Assembly: GCA_003255025.1 (NCBI GenBank)
Contig: QANY01000011.1
Span: 955,667 to 1,019,666 of the forward strand
Length of the DNA: 64,000 bases
Direction of reading: 5' to 3'
From: Datisca glomerata
Lineage: Eukaryota; Streptophyta; Magnoliopsida; Cucurbitales; Datiscaceae
In this document: in pieces, positions 1-9,485 of the stretch
How the letters are laid out: each line of letters begins with the position of its first letter
Numbering within the stretch: the stretch's first letter is position 1
Position numbers and translations under genes: made by a program
Notes under the pieces: generated by a model
What the model was told of the DNA's origin: nothing
The model's database searches: none
The model's input: only the letters and a program-made list of their open reading frames with translations

Positions 1-129
1 TCCGCTTAAAAATAATAACGGTCCGTCATGGTATGTCTATGTGGCATTACGTGGCAAGTAGTTTAACGACACATCAGCTGCTTACCCAGCTGTCACGTGA
101 GATGAAATCCCCAAAATACCCTTAATTCC
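1..129 (+). repeat. Left terminal inverted repeat of the MULE-like element
   Basis: Begins TCCGCTTAAAAATAATAAC and pairs with 1050-1173. Shared blocks include the outer 23 bp (identical), a TACGTGG-type stretch, ACATCAGCT, ACCCAGCT, GTGAGATGAA and CCAAAATACCCTTAATTCC. Small mismatches and indels separate these blocks. Confidence 0.85.
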
Positions 130-334
130 AACCTTTGAAATAGTCTATGGGAGTATCTCCAATGAACATTTGATCAACCTTTGAAATGGTCTATGGGATC
201 TGTATCTCCAATTTTGGAAAGTCTGAGAAAATCAATAGGAAATTAATTTAGTGTTAGATAGTTTTTCATTCAATGTGCTGAATTGGAAAGTATAATAACG
301 AAGAAGATAACTAGTCCAATATATTCTCTTTAAA

Positions 335-523
335 ATGGAGAAGAAACATGGTTTCTTCTCAGCCCTAAAAGACGAGGTAGTTCAGGGACTTGTGGAGGAG
401 CTGACAAGATCTTCCAATGGCAGCTCCTTGTTTTACTGTCGGTGTTACCTCCATGCCCACTGTCATCACACGGTTCATTATTGGTGTTCTTTTTGTAGAC
501 GGGCAGTGATTTGGATGGGATGA
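335..523 (+). pseudogene. Possible captured gene fragment inside the MULE-like element
   Basis: A 62-codon ORF begins MEKKHGFFSALKDEVVQGL. From memory this resembles the conserved N-terminus of a small uncharacterised plant protein family (pattern MEKK-GFFSALK-EVV-GL). The similarity stops after about 20 residues and the rest is low-complexity. Transduplication of gene pieces is a known habit of MULEs. A second, diverged copy of the same start region lies at about 889-945 in the same element. The family link is recall, not a search result, and the ORF may be chance. Confidence 0.3.
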
Positions 524-1049
524 AAAAGATCTAGAAATTCGATCCATGTGAGGCGAGCGGGTAGTGTGTATGGATCAAGCTTGAGGTGTTCTGATGAGAC
601 ATGGGGTAAGCCTTAGGTTTGTTCAATATCTCACCTCACCTCCTTCAGCGTTCTCAAGCGTTGTCGGAAAAAATGGTGTAAAGGAGCTTGCTCTCACTGC
701 CACTGTTCTGTGCTACTGTGAAATAGGTCGCGGTCTCATCTTGTAGGTAGGCGAGGCAATTCCAATCGGGTTGAAGTCTACATCTTCTCGGTGTCTAATG
801 ACTTCTTCTCTATTACTGCCACTCTTCATCACCGTCCTACTGGATCTTCTGAAGGTTCGAGATCTTGTGAAGGTTCGAGGTTTGTGCGAAGAAACATGGT
901 TTCTTTTCACCCTTACGACTGAACTAGAGATGTAGTCGAGGTTGTTGCTCTCATCTGAAAAGAAGACGGAGGAGGAATTCATCCCACGTGGTACAATCAC
1001 AGTGAGATGATGTCTCTCTAAGGGAGGAGGAAGAAGAAAGAAAGTTAGG

Positions 1050-1173
1050 GGAATTAAGGGTATTTTGGGTAATTCATCTCACATAGTAGCTGGGTAAATT
1101 AAAAAGCTGATGTGACGTTAAATTACTTACCACGTAGGCAGACCCTCACAGACCGTTATTATTTTTAAGCGGA
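1050..1173 (-). repeat. Right terminal inverted repeat of the MULE-like element
   Basis: Reverse-complement partner of 1-129. It ends with GTTATTATTTTTAAGCGGA at 1173. Divergence between the two termini is modest, so the element is not extremely old. Confidence 0.85.
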
Positions 1174-1779
1174 GGTGCTATGGAAGGTTTAACGTGAATG
1201 TAAAATGTAACTGTATGGTCTACTTTATAAATTTTTAAAATATAAGGTCTAAAATGAAAATCACTTCAAACTACACGGGATAAAATTGTAGTTTACCCAA
1301 GATTTTAAATATCTTATTTTAGGGAGAATCAGTTGTGATTTTTTATTTTGTTGGACTTTATATATTTTATTGCAGATTTTGTTTATTAGAATTAATATTT
1401 TTTTTATAAAATCTATCTTTTCCTGCTATTTCACCTTTTTTATACCTCCTAATCACTTCACTTCAAATTTTGGTTTAACTAAGAGATGACTTCATTAAAA
1501 TTTCAAGATAGAACAATCTCTTTTTTATAACTCCTAATACTTATCAATTACATTTTTTAGGTAAGAAAATTTAGATTTTATTTATATAATTACTTACGTA
1601 ATATAATTATTATATTCATACTATTATTAATATAATAATTTATAAATACTTATTTTCACAATCTAGTGAAACTAGATGTTTCACTAAGAAAATAGTATAT
1701 TAACTCTATTATGTAGAGTGACTTATCTTGGTCATTAAGTGAACTACCTAGTTAATGTACTAGTATATTTAGACGTTAG
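1174..1779. other. AT-rich intergenic sequence, no gene seen
   Basis: High-AT sequence with many T and A runs. I find no ORF with recognisable coding character and no repeat structure. Confidence 0.6.
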
Positions 1780-1855
1780 CCATGTTAACAAAAGTTAGAT
1801 TATTTTTGTTGGGATGTGTATTGTAAGGCTTCACTTGATGACTCTGTTTATCCTC

Positions 1856-1924
1856 ATATGTGTGTGTGCGCGTATGTGTGCTTGTGTGTGTGTGCGCGTG
1901 CGTGTGTACGTGCGTGCGTGTGTT
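1856..1924 (+). repeat. GT/GC-rich microsatellite
   Basis: Imperfect alternating GT, with GCGC and GTGC variants, within the first unit of the ~200-bp tandem repeat. The corresponding tract in the later units is much shorter. Confidence 0.85.
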
Positions 1925-1975
1925 TGATTTCACTCTATTCCGGTTAAAAAAATCAAGATGTTGAAAGAGTCAAGT

Positions 1976-2017
1976 GTCCCACATCGGGACTTTGATAAGT
2001 TTAATTGTACAATTTAA
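1976..2017 (+). promoter_or_regulatory. USE-like plus TATA-like pair, unit 1
   Basis: GTCCCACATCG (1976-1986) matches the plant snRNA upstream sequence element consensus RTCCCACATCG. After exactly 24 bp comes AATTTAA (2011-2017). Plant Pol III snRNA genes such as U6 are known for a USE-TATA gap of about 23-24 bp. A T7 run at about 2041-2047 would end Pol III transcription almost at once, so function is doubtful. Confidence 0.4.
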
Positions 2018-2179
2018 GCTTTACCCATGTCAAGAAAAGTTGATTTTTTTATTGTCGGGGTGTGTATTGTGAGGATTTATTTGGTGGCTCTGTTTATCAT
2101 CGTATGTATGTGTGTGTTTGTGCTTGATTTTACTTTACTCCGGTTAAAAAAAATTAAGTTGTTAAAGCGTGAGTCAAAT

Positions 2180-2221
2180 ATCCCACATCGGAACTTCGAT
2201 AAGCTTAGTTACACTATTTAA
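2180..2221 (+). promoter_or_regulatory. USE-like plus TATA-like pair, unit 2
   Basis: ATCCCACATCG (2180-2190) is a perfect USE match, followed by a 24-bp gap and TATTTAA (2215-2221). The spacing equals that of the other units even though the spacer bases differ. Confidence 0.4.
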
Positions 2222-2381
2222 GTATTATCCATGTCAGCAAAAATTAGATCTTTTTCGTTGGGGTGTGTATTACAAGAATTCATTCGTTGACTTGTTTATC
2301 GTCGTATGCGTGTGTATTGGTCCACTAGATTTCACTATGCTCCAATTCCAAAAAATCAAGTTGTTGAAACCTGAGTTATGT

Positions 2382-2423
2382 GTCCTACATCGAGATTTCG
2401 ATAAACTTATTTACACTATTTAA
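2382..2423 (+). promoter_or_regulatory. USE-like plus TATA-like pair, unit 3
   Basis: GTCCTACATCG (2382-2392) has one mismatch to the USE, followed by a 24-bp gap and TATTTAA (2417-2423). This is the most degenerate of the three motifs. Confidence 0.35.
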
Positions 2424-2540
2424 ACGTTATCCATGTCAACAAAAGTTTAGATCATTTTGTTGGGTTTTCTATCGTATGGCTTCATTTAGTAGCTCTTTAT
2501 CGTCGTACGCATGTATGCGTTTGATTTTATTTTAAAAAAA

Positions 2541-3120
2541 GTTAATTTATCCTATAGTGATCAATTCTGTTCCGTTCTAGTTATAATGGATAGAATATTT
2601 TGATTCCGGCTTAAGAACGGAACGGACTCGGAGGTCCAAATATTTATAAATATTCCAGTTAAGTATCATTGTAAACAAATTTTTTTTACATAATTATCAT
2701 TGGGCCATTGGTGCTGGACGCTTCAACATTCCTCCGCACCTTGGGAAATTCCCAACGTACCCAAACTTCTATTTTGCTGGGTTTTTTTTATGAAATTTAT
2801 GTTTCTTCAAAATAAGTTTTATATTTTTTATTTATACACCTTTATTATTAAACAGTTAACTTACTAGTCTTTTTATAAATACAAATTTAGCAGATAACCA
2901 TTAATTATATGTTTTTCTAAATTTAGTCTGTTAATTATGATAAATTTATATATGACCTAAATTTTTTTAAAACAGAGGCATGAGAATATCAATATTCGAA
3001 ATGTGATATTTTTTTTAAAATTAAAATGACCACTAAAAGAACTAAAAGAAATTGACTATTATGGTTGATCAGGAATTGATAATATAATTGAATTTAGAAT
3101 TGGACTTTACAATCATAACT
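2541..3120. other. AT-rich sequence upstream of the OB-fold gene
   Basis: No ORF or repeat of note. It probably holds distal promoter sequence of the gene that follows. A short GC-richer patch occurs at about 2700-2760. Confidence 0.5.
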
Positions 3121-3126
3121 GGCGAA

Positions 3127-3132
3127 CACGTG
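3127..3132 (+). promoter_or_regulatory. G-box (CACGTG) in the likely promoter of the OB-fold gene
   Basis: CACGTG followed by G, the core of the plant ACGTGG element bound by bZIP and bHLH factors. It lies about 1.2 kb before the start codon, just before the probable transcribed leader. A single palindromic hexamer is weak evidence alone. Confidence 0.35.
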
Positions 3133-3297
3133 GTATTCCACGATTAGTCCCGTGCTGATCGATGATCAACGGTTGTTATTCCAATTTCGAATGCAGCACT
3201 TGTATTTCTTTTTGGGGCCGACTGAGACGCTTTGCTTTTCTAAAGTCAGATTGCTCTGTATTTTCCGATATCTCATTTGGCTCTGTAACTCGAAAAG

Positions 3298-4307
3298 GTG
3301 AATTTCTAACCTTAATTTCCTCGATCTCATCCTTTTTTCACATCTTAAAGGTCAGATTTTATTTAATTATTTTTGTGCTTATTTGTTGAAGAAGATTGTG
3401 GTTTGATCTGTGGTAGATGTTTGTAATTTGCAATCATTGTATCTCTCTGATCTGTGTTTTCTTCAAACAGTACATCCGGGGATGTTTGGGAAACGTTTAA
3501 TCTGTATTGAGCTTGATTTTCGAAGTTCTATGATGAGTTTGCCTTCTTTCAAGGTTTTAGATTTAGTTATGGTTCGAAGAATCTTAGGATTTTTTTTCAT
3601 GTGCATGTGTTTGAACTCTTATGTCGGGGATCAGGCCTTTATTCTTAACTTTCTTTTGGGGGATGACGATAAGATACGGATCCTATAATTCTTTTCTTGT
3701 TTGAATACAAGGAATGTTGTTAAGCTTTAAATCTCCTGGGGAGGTGCCGGATCTCATTGATTATCGACAATCTAAGATTGAAGCTTGGATCCTTTATTTT
3801 CTGTCTTCATTTTCCTGCCATTGTACCGAGGCTGATGGGCCTATATCCCTGAGACGATGAGAGAAAAGTGTCTATTCCATTCATTACGCTCGCAAAATGA
3901 TGTTTTATTTATTTTGCTTTCATTGTTGCTACAAAAGATGCAACGTAAACTTTCCTTTTGGAAAATTGAATTCCGATTTCCCGATCATAAGATACATCGT
4001 CGGAAGAGTTGAAGCAGCCAAAAAAGTAGATTTAGCATAAAGGCATCAACAATTTTATTCAATTCTTGTGACCAAGGTAGAAAGAAGGAGAGAAGTAAAT
4101 AGACCTATCGGAGTCGGATAAGTGTAAAAACTAAAGTTTTCTCTCTCCCCCTGCTCAACGGGTGCTCTCATTTGTATTGCTGAGCAGCCAGATTTAGGTT
4201 TATGAGTTTCAATCTTGTATATCTCCCTTTTTAATCTGGATTTTTTTTATTCAATATCATTTTACTTCTTTGTTTTTTTTCCTGAAGTTTTCCATGTTTC
4301 GTTGCAG
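3298..4307 (+). other. Probable intron in the 5' UTR of the OB-fold gene
   Basis: A plausible donor (AAAAG/GTGAATTT at 3298) and acceptor (TTTCGTTGCAG/G ending at 4307, preceded by a T-rich tract) bracket about 1 kb that has no coding character. The start codon lies 19 bp after the acceptor. Leader introns are common in plant housekeeping genes. The donor position is a guess; the acceptor is better supported. Confidence 0.4.
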
Positions 4308-4325
4308 GTAGGAGGCTTATTAGAA

Positions 4326-5290
4326 ATGGCAGAATCAAAACCAGAATTGAGGAAACCAGTGTTTACAAAGGTTGAACAGCTTCGGCCTGGAACCAGTGGG
4401 CACACTCTTACCGTGAAGGTTGTAAGTACTAAAATGGTATTACAGAAGGGACGTCCTGATGGTCCTCAAGTCCGTCATATGCGTATTGCTGAATGCTTAG
4501 TCGGTGATGAGACGGGAATAATCATCTTTACAGCCAGAAATGACCAAGGTAATATCATATTATGATTCTGTCAACAAGTATACTCATCGCTCAATGCAAA
4601 ACACTTTACTTTTTAGTAGTTAATGGAAATGCGTGTGGAGTAGGAGCTGTTTGCGGCATGATCCTGTGAGTTGGGATAGCTGATTGCTCTACCTGGGCAG
4701 AAAGTACTATCAGATTCTAAAATTGCTTTGAATCTTTTGGCAGAATTTTTCCTTACAAAACTGGAGGCTAACGTTAATAGCTATAAGTGTTTCTTAATCA
4801 AAACAATCGGCAGTGATATTAATAGAAATGAAACCTTAAGCAACTTAGCTTCAAGATAATTTTTGTTTTGGAAGAGACTTGTTTACCTTATGCTGTAATC
4901 TGCATCAGATCACTATAAACTGCCGTGTCTTCAACTGATAATACAAAGGATGATACTTTCCTTCTGAAAAGGCTTTATGATGTTTAGAGTGTTTTTCCCC
5001 TGAGAAAAAGAGAGTTTGACTTTAAGTTGATAGGAGTTTGAATCAAATAATGAATCACAGCTCACTTATATGCAATTAGCTTCACGTTTTCTTGTTCAGT
5101 GGGCTTGATGAAAGAGGGAAGTACTGTAATCTTGCGCAATGCTAAGATTGATATGTTCAAAGGATCAATGAGGCTTGCCGTGGACAAGTGGGGCCGTGTT
5201 GAAGTCACTGAACCTGCAAGTTTTACTGTTAAGGAAGATAACAATCTGTCACTCATTGAATATGAACTCGTTAATGTTGTTGAAGAATGA
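4326..5290 (+). CDS. Single-OB-fold nucleic-acid-binding protein, At4g28440-like (two coding exons)
   Basis: Exon 1 is 4326-4548 and exon 2 is 5100-5290. The intron (4549-5099) has GT/AG ends and splits a Val codon after one base. The product has 137 residues. Recognisable family blocks are KVEQLRPGTSGHTLTVKVV (residues 15-33), IAECLVGDETG, IIFTARNDQ at the exon junction, GSTVILRNAKIDMFKGSMRL, VDKWGRVE and the C-terminal FTVKEDNNLSLIEYELVNV. These are the strands of a single-domain OB fold related to the single-stranded-DNA-binding SOSS-B/hSSB group. The family is plant-wide and mostly uncharacterised, so single-stranded nucleic acid binding is inferred from the fold. The reading frame is intact across both exons with no stops, unlike everything around it. 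The start is the first ATG after the upstream acceptor and gives a short, variable N-terminus typical of the family. An in-frame ATG further upstream would lie inside the presumed intron. Confidence 0.93.
4549..5099 (+). other. Coding intron of the OB-fold gene
   Basis: 551 bp from GTAATATC to TTCTTGTTCAG. Splicing here joins the two conserved halves of the OB fold in frame. The sequence is T-rich and has no extended ORF. Confidence 0.88.
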
Positions 5291-5335
5291 CCTGTTCCCG
5301 ACTCTGTTTACGTTCCTGCTACAAGCTGACGTAAA

Positions 5336-5341
5336 AATAAA
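5336..5341 (+). terminator. Possible polyadenylation signal (AATAAA)
   Basis: AATAAA lies 46 bp after the stop codon of the OB-fold gene. Plant 3' ends are poorly defined by this hexamer, and T/G-rich sequence continues to about 5640, so the transcript may extend further. Confidence 0.3.
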
Positions 5342-5855
5342 ACAAATCCAGCAAAGAAAATTACAGTTATCCCGTTCTTAATGGTCAGGGAAGTTCAATA
5401 TTAGGAAAAAGAAATCTGGAAGCTAGCACTACTCAGGTTGCTCGTCATCTCTGCAGTACATTGGTGGGACATTTGTTCGGATATCCAAACAGATGGTGAT
5501 GGCTGTAAGTTGATAAAACGAATAGTGCAGATTTGGGTTCCTGTCTTTTAACTATTTCAATAGTGTTTTTTTGGCATATCGAACTGAGTTTATAAGACTA
5601 GTGCATGTAATGTTTTATATTCTGCTTCTGGACAGCTTAATGTTGCTGTTTTCATGTCCTCCATCAACTCCACGGTCAACATATGAGTAATTTGAGTATG
5701 TTTTTATTACCGTAGCAGATGTGCCTTCTTTCGTGAGATATTCTGTCTCACCAGAAAATGAAACTACGTGTTTGTGAATCAAAAATGAATTTTTAGGAAA
5801 TAATGAAAACCTGTTTGATGGGGAAAACATAATATTTCAACTATTGTAATGGTTT

Positions 5856-5938
5856 GGAAAGATTGTGTTTTTCCTATAATATTGTTTTCTAGGAAAGATT
5901 GTGTTTTTCCTATAATATTGTTTTCTAGGAAAGATTGT
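5856..5938 (+). repeat. 36-bp tandem duplication with a partial third copy
   Basis: GGAAAGATTGTGTTTTTCCT starts a 36-bp unit at 5856-5891, repeated at 5892-5927. A third copy is truncated after 11 bases (5928-5938). The two full units look identical, so the duplication is recent or maintained by slippage. Confidence 0.9.
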
Positions 5939-7690
5939 TTATAAAAAAGTTTAAAATTAAACTGTGTTGGGGAAGCTCGTTGTTATTGTTATCTTTTGCA
6001 GACAGAAACTCGTTACTAGGTAATTTTTTTTATCAGATTTGTTATTGGGTAATTTATAAATATCAATAAAAAAATAATCATTTAACAAAATATTTCATAT
6101 TTATTCTAAAATTTGGTGAAACATGTTTTATGAATAAATGGAACATGTCATTTAGTCATTCAAAGTTTAATCGGTCTAAATTTATTGCAATAAAAAAATG
6201 CTAGATTTTTCCTCGACAAAAAATTATTAGAAATCTTAGTAAATAGTCTACCATTAACGGCATGCTCACTAAATCGTAAAGGGAAAGAAAGTGATAAAGA
6301 TGAGAAATGTAAAGATAAAAGAAGGAAAGAGTAAACTAAGGAAAGAAAAACAAATTTTCTCTTATATATATTTACTAACTGTTTGTAATTAAAAACAGAA
6401 ACGAACCAGTAATTCCCTTTAATGTGTTTATTAAATATTAGAAAATGAAATCTAACCTATGCAATTACCAATAACCCTAAGTAAACTTTTTACATTTTAT
6501 GAGTTATCTTTTATAATTTTGTGAACCTATTTACATTACTATGAAACTTATTTTCAACTTTTTAGTTTATTTTTTATGAAATTCTATAATTTATTTTGTA
6601 GATGATGAAAGAATTAATTTACTTACTATTTTTAATAAACAGTAGCATTAGCCATTTTGCATGAAAAATCACCAATTTTCATTAAAAAACCAAGTACATA
6701 TTTTACATAAAAAAAAACAGAGTTATCATTCCATGAGGCAGTCACTGAGTTACTAGAGATGAGGGAGTTGAAGATATGTGTGCTGCGAATAGATGAAAAA
6801 GAGAGAATAGAAATGAGGAAGGTCCATGGCTGTGAAGAGGTGAAAAAGAAGATTTGGATGAAAATGGCATAACCGAGAAGGATGGGAAAAAGGCTGATGA
6901 GTGAAAAAGATAGTGAACTCACTCAAAAAATGAGAAAATAGTAAAGTGTATTACTACCTCAAGTAAGGTAATCATTTAACTAAAAATTCAATAATCATTT
7001 TATTAATTTAGGCTAAGAATCGCAACTTCTTTCTCATTATTCATTTTAGTAATATATAGAATCAATAAGTCAGCAATCATACTCTTACCATTGTTTCCCT
7101 TTGCTGATGGATAAACATATCCTTATATGAGTAAGTTATTTTTTGGCAAAAAAGAAATAGTAGTAGATAGATGACAATTTTTAAAATGGTGTGATTTGGA
7201 CATTTTTTATTTTTATAAAATGCCCTTATTTTATTCTTTATTTTTATTTTTTTTAATGTCGGGTATAGATCATTTTCATAATAATAAATTATGATGCGGC
7301 CCAAAAAATTTAGTACATAATAGCCCTTCTATTGGATGTGAATTATAATTTCTAATGATTTGTCTAAAATGCTCTCCCCCATGTTTTATTTGATTTTTTT
7401 CAACTTATTATTTAATTAAATAGAATAATTCCCTTAAACAACCCATGAATTTAGGTGTGGTTCGGGTTAATTTTATAGTTTTAATTCAAATATTTGTTTT
7501 GATTAGATTATACTTCAAATTCATATTCAAAATTCCATCGAAATAAATACATCCTTCCTATGTATGTATTTGTTTTGCATCTTATATATGTTTTTGTCGT
7601 TCTTCGTTTCAGATTCTTAACATGTAAGTAAAAGTTTAGTGGTAAATACATTATATGCCGCTGAGCTTGCAGTAAACATTTGATCTATAT
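5939..7690. other. AT-rich intergenic sequence, no gene seen
   Basis: Long A and T runs and only short chance ORFs on both strands. I could not delimit a transposon, although 6230-7060 has the texture of decayed MITE-like sequence. Confidence 0.5.
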
Positions 7691-8243
7691 AATTTGGTGG
7701 CAAACTGCTTATAGGGGTCTCTTGGGTTTCTACTCAGTTGATTTGATTGTCTTATTAGTTGTTGTCTTGAATTGGTTGGGAGACACAAAGGGGTTGTTCC
7801 AAAAAACAAGATGTGGCAAACATGCAAAGCCTTGATTCTGCCAGTCGTGGGTGTGAAACGAGGTGTCCTTTAGGTACATGCCAACTGTTTGACAAAAGGG
7901 CTTCCAAGATAAGTGAATTGGTGCTCCAATATGGAATTTGGTCAAACCAGCGGTGGCATCAGCGATCTTATCGTTCGAGTCCCCGGACGAAGGTGAGACC
8001 AATCTTATTATGATTACCGAAGCCAACTCCGTCTAATGGTTTTCATCCTCTTTTCCCCCTTCTGTCAGTTCCTTGTCAGTCAGTCGACTCCTACCCCTCA
8101 AAAAATTGTCGAACTTCACGGTTATTAGTCTGTCTTCAAATGCAGGAAGGTTAGATGTTCAGTTCGATGAGGGAAGGTTCCTACACATTAATTGATTGGT
8201 TGGGAAAGCTGGTTCTATAGCATTAGAAGCTTAAGTATCCGGA
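7691..8243. other. Unclassified sequence before the gag fragment
   Basis: Two overlapping ORFs of 66 (plus) and 98 (minus) codons occur here, with no recognisable product. Less AT-rich than its surroundings, so probably decayed retrotransposon internal sequence belonging to the gag fragment that follows. A GTTCGAGTCC string near 7973 resembles a Pol III B box, but no tRNA fold goes with it. Confidence 0.3.
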
Positions 8244-8459
8244 GAGAGCAAGGCAATTGCTATTCAAAAAGTAAAATACCTTAAGATACTTTCACTTGAA
8301 GAACTCATGTGATCATTAAAGACTCATGAAATAGAGTACATGGAAGAAAAAGGGGATTATGTTAAAAGAGAAAATATATTGTTCACAAGCACATCCAATG
8401 AAAGTGAAAATGAAAAAGAAAATGAAGATCTAATACACTTCACAGCGAACATTGATTGA
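8244..8459 (+). pseudogene. Copia-type gag (UBN2-like) fragment
   Basis: The reading frame contains KYLKILSLEELM, an in-frame TGA at 8310-8312, then SLKTHEIEYMEE and a Glu/Asn/Lys-rich stretch ending at a TGA at 8457-8459. The LSLEEL-SL-THE pattern is characteristic of the gag region of plant copia retrotransposons (UBN2 family), where gag coats the element RNA. About 70 residues remain of a protein usually several hundred long; protease, integrase and RT are absent. It lies 21 bp before the first of two LTR-like units in the same orientation. Confidence 0.6.
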
Positions 8460-8480
8460 AGTTGAAAGACTATTTTGACT

Positions 8481-9480
8481 TGATATATCATGAGAAGTCT
8501 ACCAAAGGGAAAATGGTCATGACTAAAGAAGGAATCAAACTGGATGAGAAAAGGATACAAAATACAATGAACCAGGACCGTTTTTGGTCGAACAGGGACG
8601 GTGGGACAACTGGCAGACTGGCTAGAACCGGTCCCTGGTGGATTCCCAACCGTTACACAAGTACATAGTTAAGAAAAATTCCTTAATTATTGCAACTGGT
8701 CCACCGGTTTACCAAAACCAGTTTAGCAACTGAATAGCTAAGGAAAAACTCCTTACCGATGCAACCGGCCCACCGGTTTGCATAGAAGTTTTGCAACTAT
8801 AAGTACTCGCTCGCTTTTCAGTCTTCAACTCACCTCTCGACACCTCTTCACCCTATTTGATGAAGATTTGCAAAGTTTTATAGTTTTTTAGAGGCTTATA
8901 TTTTTTAGCATTGATTTGCAAAAAAAAATCTAGAGAGAAGCTAGAAAATATTATGAGCAAAAATTAAGAGATCGACTTTTTGAGAAAATGAAAAATTTTG
9001 TAAGAGATCAAAATCTCAACCGAGCTAGATCGAGAAAGAAAATCGGGAGAAAATTTTATTCTTCCTTGAAGCATGGACATATGGATCGATTATCATGAGC
9101 CGCATAAAAACATCGTGTGTTGAATCTCTCTTTTCCCTACTCTTTTTATTTACGTTCACTTTAATTTTCTGGTATTTACATTCATACACGATATTATTTT
9201 ACACTTTAATAATCTACATCGTTATTATTTTATTTATTTATTCTGCCCATTTTAACTTCTACATATTATTTATTGAATTCTTAACCCGTCGCTAATTGAG
9301 CTTCATTCCTGATTCTTCAATTGCTACTTGAGTTAGTTTAATTTAATTGAGCATTTATTATTATTCTTGCATGATTGATTTTTACTTTGTTATTCATTTT
9401 TTATATTTCAAGAAATTTTATTCTTCGTTTGAAAATATTTTTTAATAAAGGGGCGTCATATTATTCCTACACAGAGATAC
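8481..9480 (+). mobile_element. LTR-like unit 1 of a head-to-tail pair
   Basis: Collinear along its whole length with 9486-10568. It begins TGATATATCATGAGAAG and ends near TTCCTACACAGAGATAC. Order: a U3-like part rich in ACCGGTTT and AACTGGT sub-repeats, a TATA-like box (8797), then T-rich R/U5-like sequence with CTCTCTTTTCCCTACTC. It follows directly on a copia gag fragment. The organisation is that of an LTR, but the TG...CA ends are not clear. Confidence 0.55.
8797..8803 (+). promoter_or_regulatory. TATA-like box of LTR-like unit 1
   Basis: CTATAAG, at the position equivalent to the clear TATAAATA of unit 2 and degraded by one base. Confidence 0.4.
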
Positions 9481-9485
9481 GGGAA

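Larger units (their letters stand above)
1..1173. mobile_element. Non-autonomous Mutator-like (MULE) element, possible Pack-MULE
   Basis: The first 23 bases are the exact reverse complement of bases 1151-1173, and the match continues imperfectly for about 125 bp inward on both sides. Long terminal inverted repeats of this size are the hallmark of Mutator-like DNA transposons. The interior (130-1049) has no transposase, so the element is non-autonomous. It contains a short ORF that may be a captured host-gene piece. The left flank lies outside the window, so the expected 9-bp target duplication (right copy would be 1174-1182, GGTGCTATG) cannot be confirmed. Other classes with long inverted termini are not excluded. 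Confidence 0.72.
1780..2540 (+). repeat. Degenerate ~200-bp tandem repeat, about 3.5 units
   Basis: The phrase CCATGTYARCAAAARTTAGAT recurs in degenerate form at about 1780, 2024, 2230 and 2431. Between these starts the units share the same order of motifs: a GTTGGGGTGTGTATT block, a GT-rich tract, TGATTTCACT-type text, an AAAAATCAAG block, a TCCCACATCG block and a TATTTAA box. The first unit is longer because its GT tract has expanded. Two apparent 64- and 84-codon ORFs here are by-products of the repeat and are not counted as genes. Confidence 0.75.

Noticed and set aside
2027..2423. Two similar plus-strand ORFs (64 and 84 codons)
   Set aside because: They are translations of the ~200-bp tandem repeat; similarity between them only reflects the DNA repeat.
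3162..3688. Plus-strand ORFs upstream of the OB-fold gene
   Set aside because: They fall in the likely leader exon and leader intron, are low-complexity, and match no family I know.
7960..8000. GTTCGAGTCC string resembling a tRNA/SINE B box
   Set aside because: No acceptor stem, anticodon arm or good A box can be found upstream, and no SINE tail follows.
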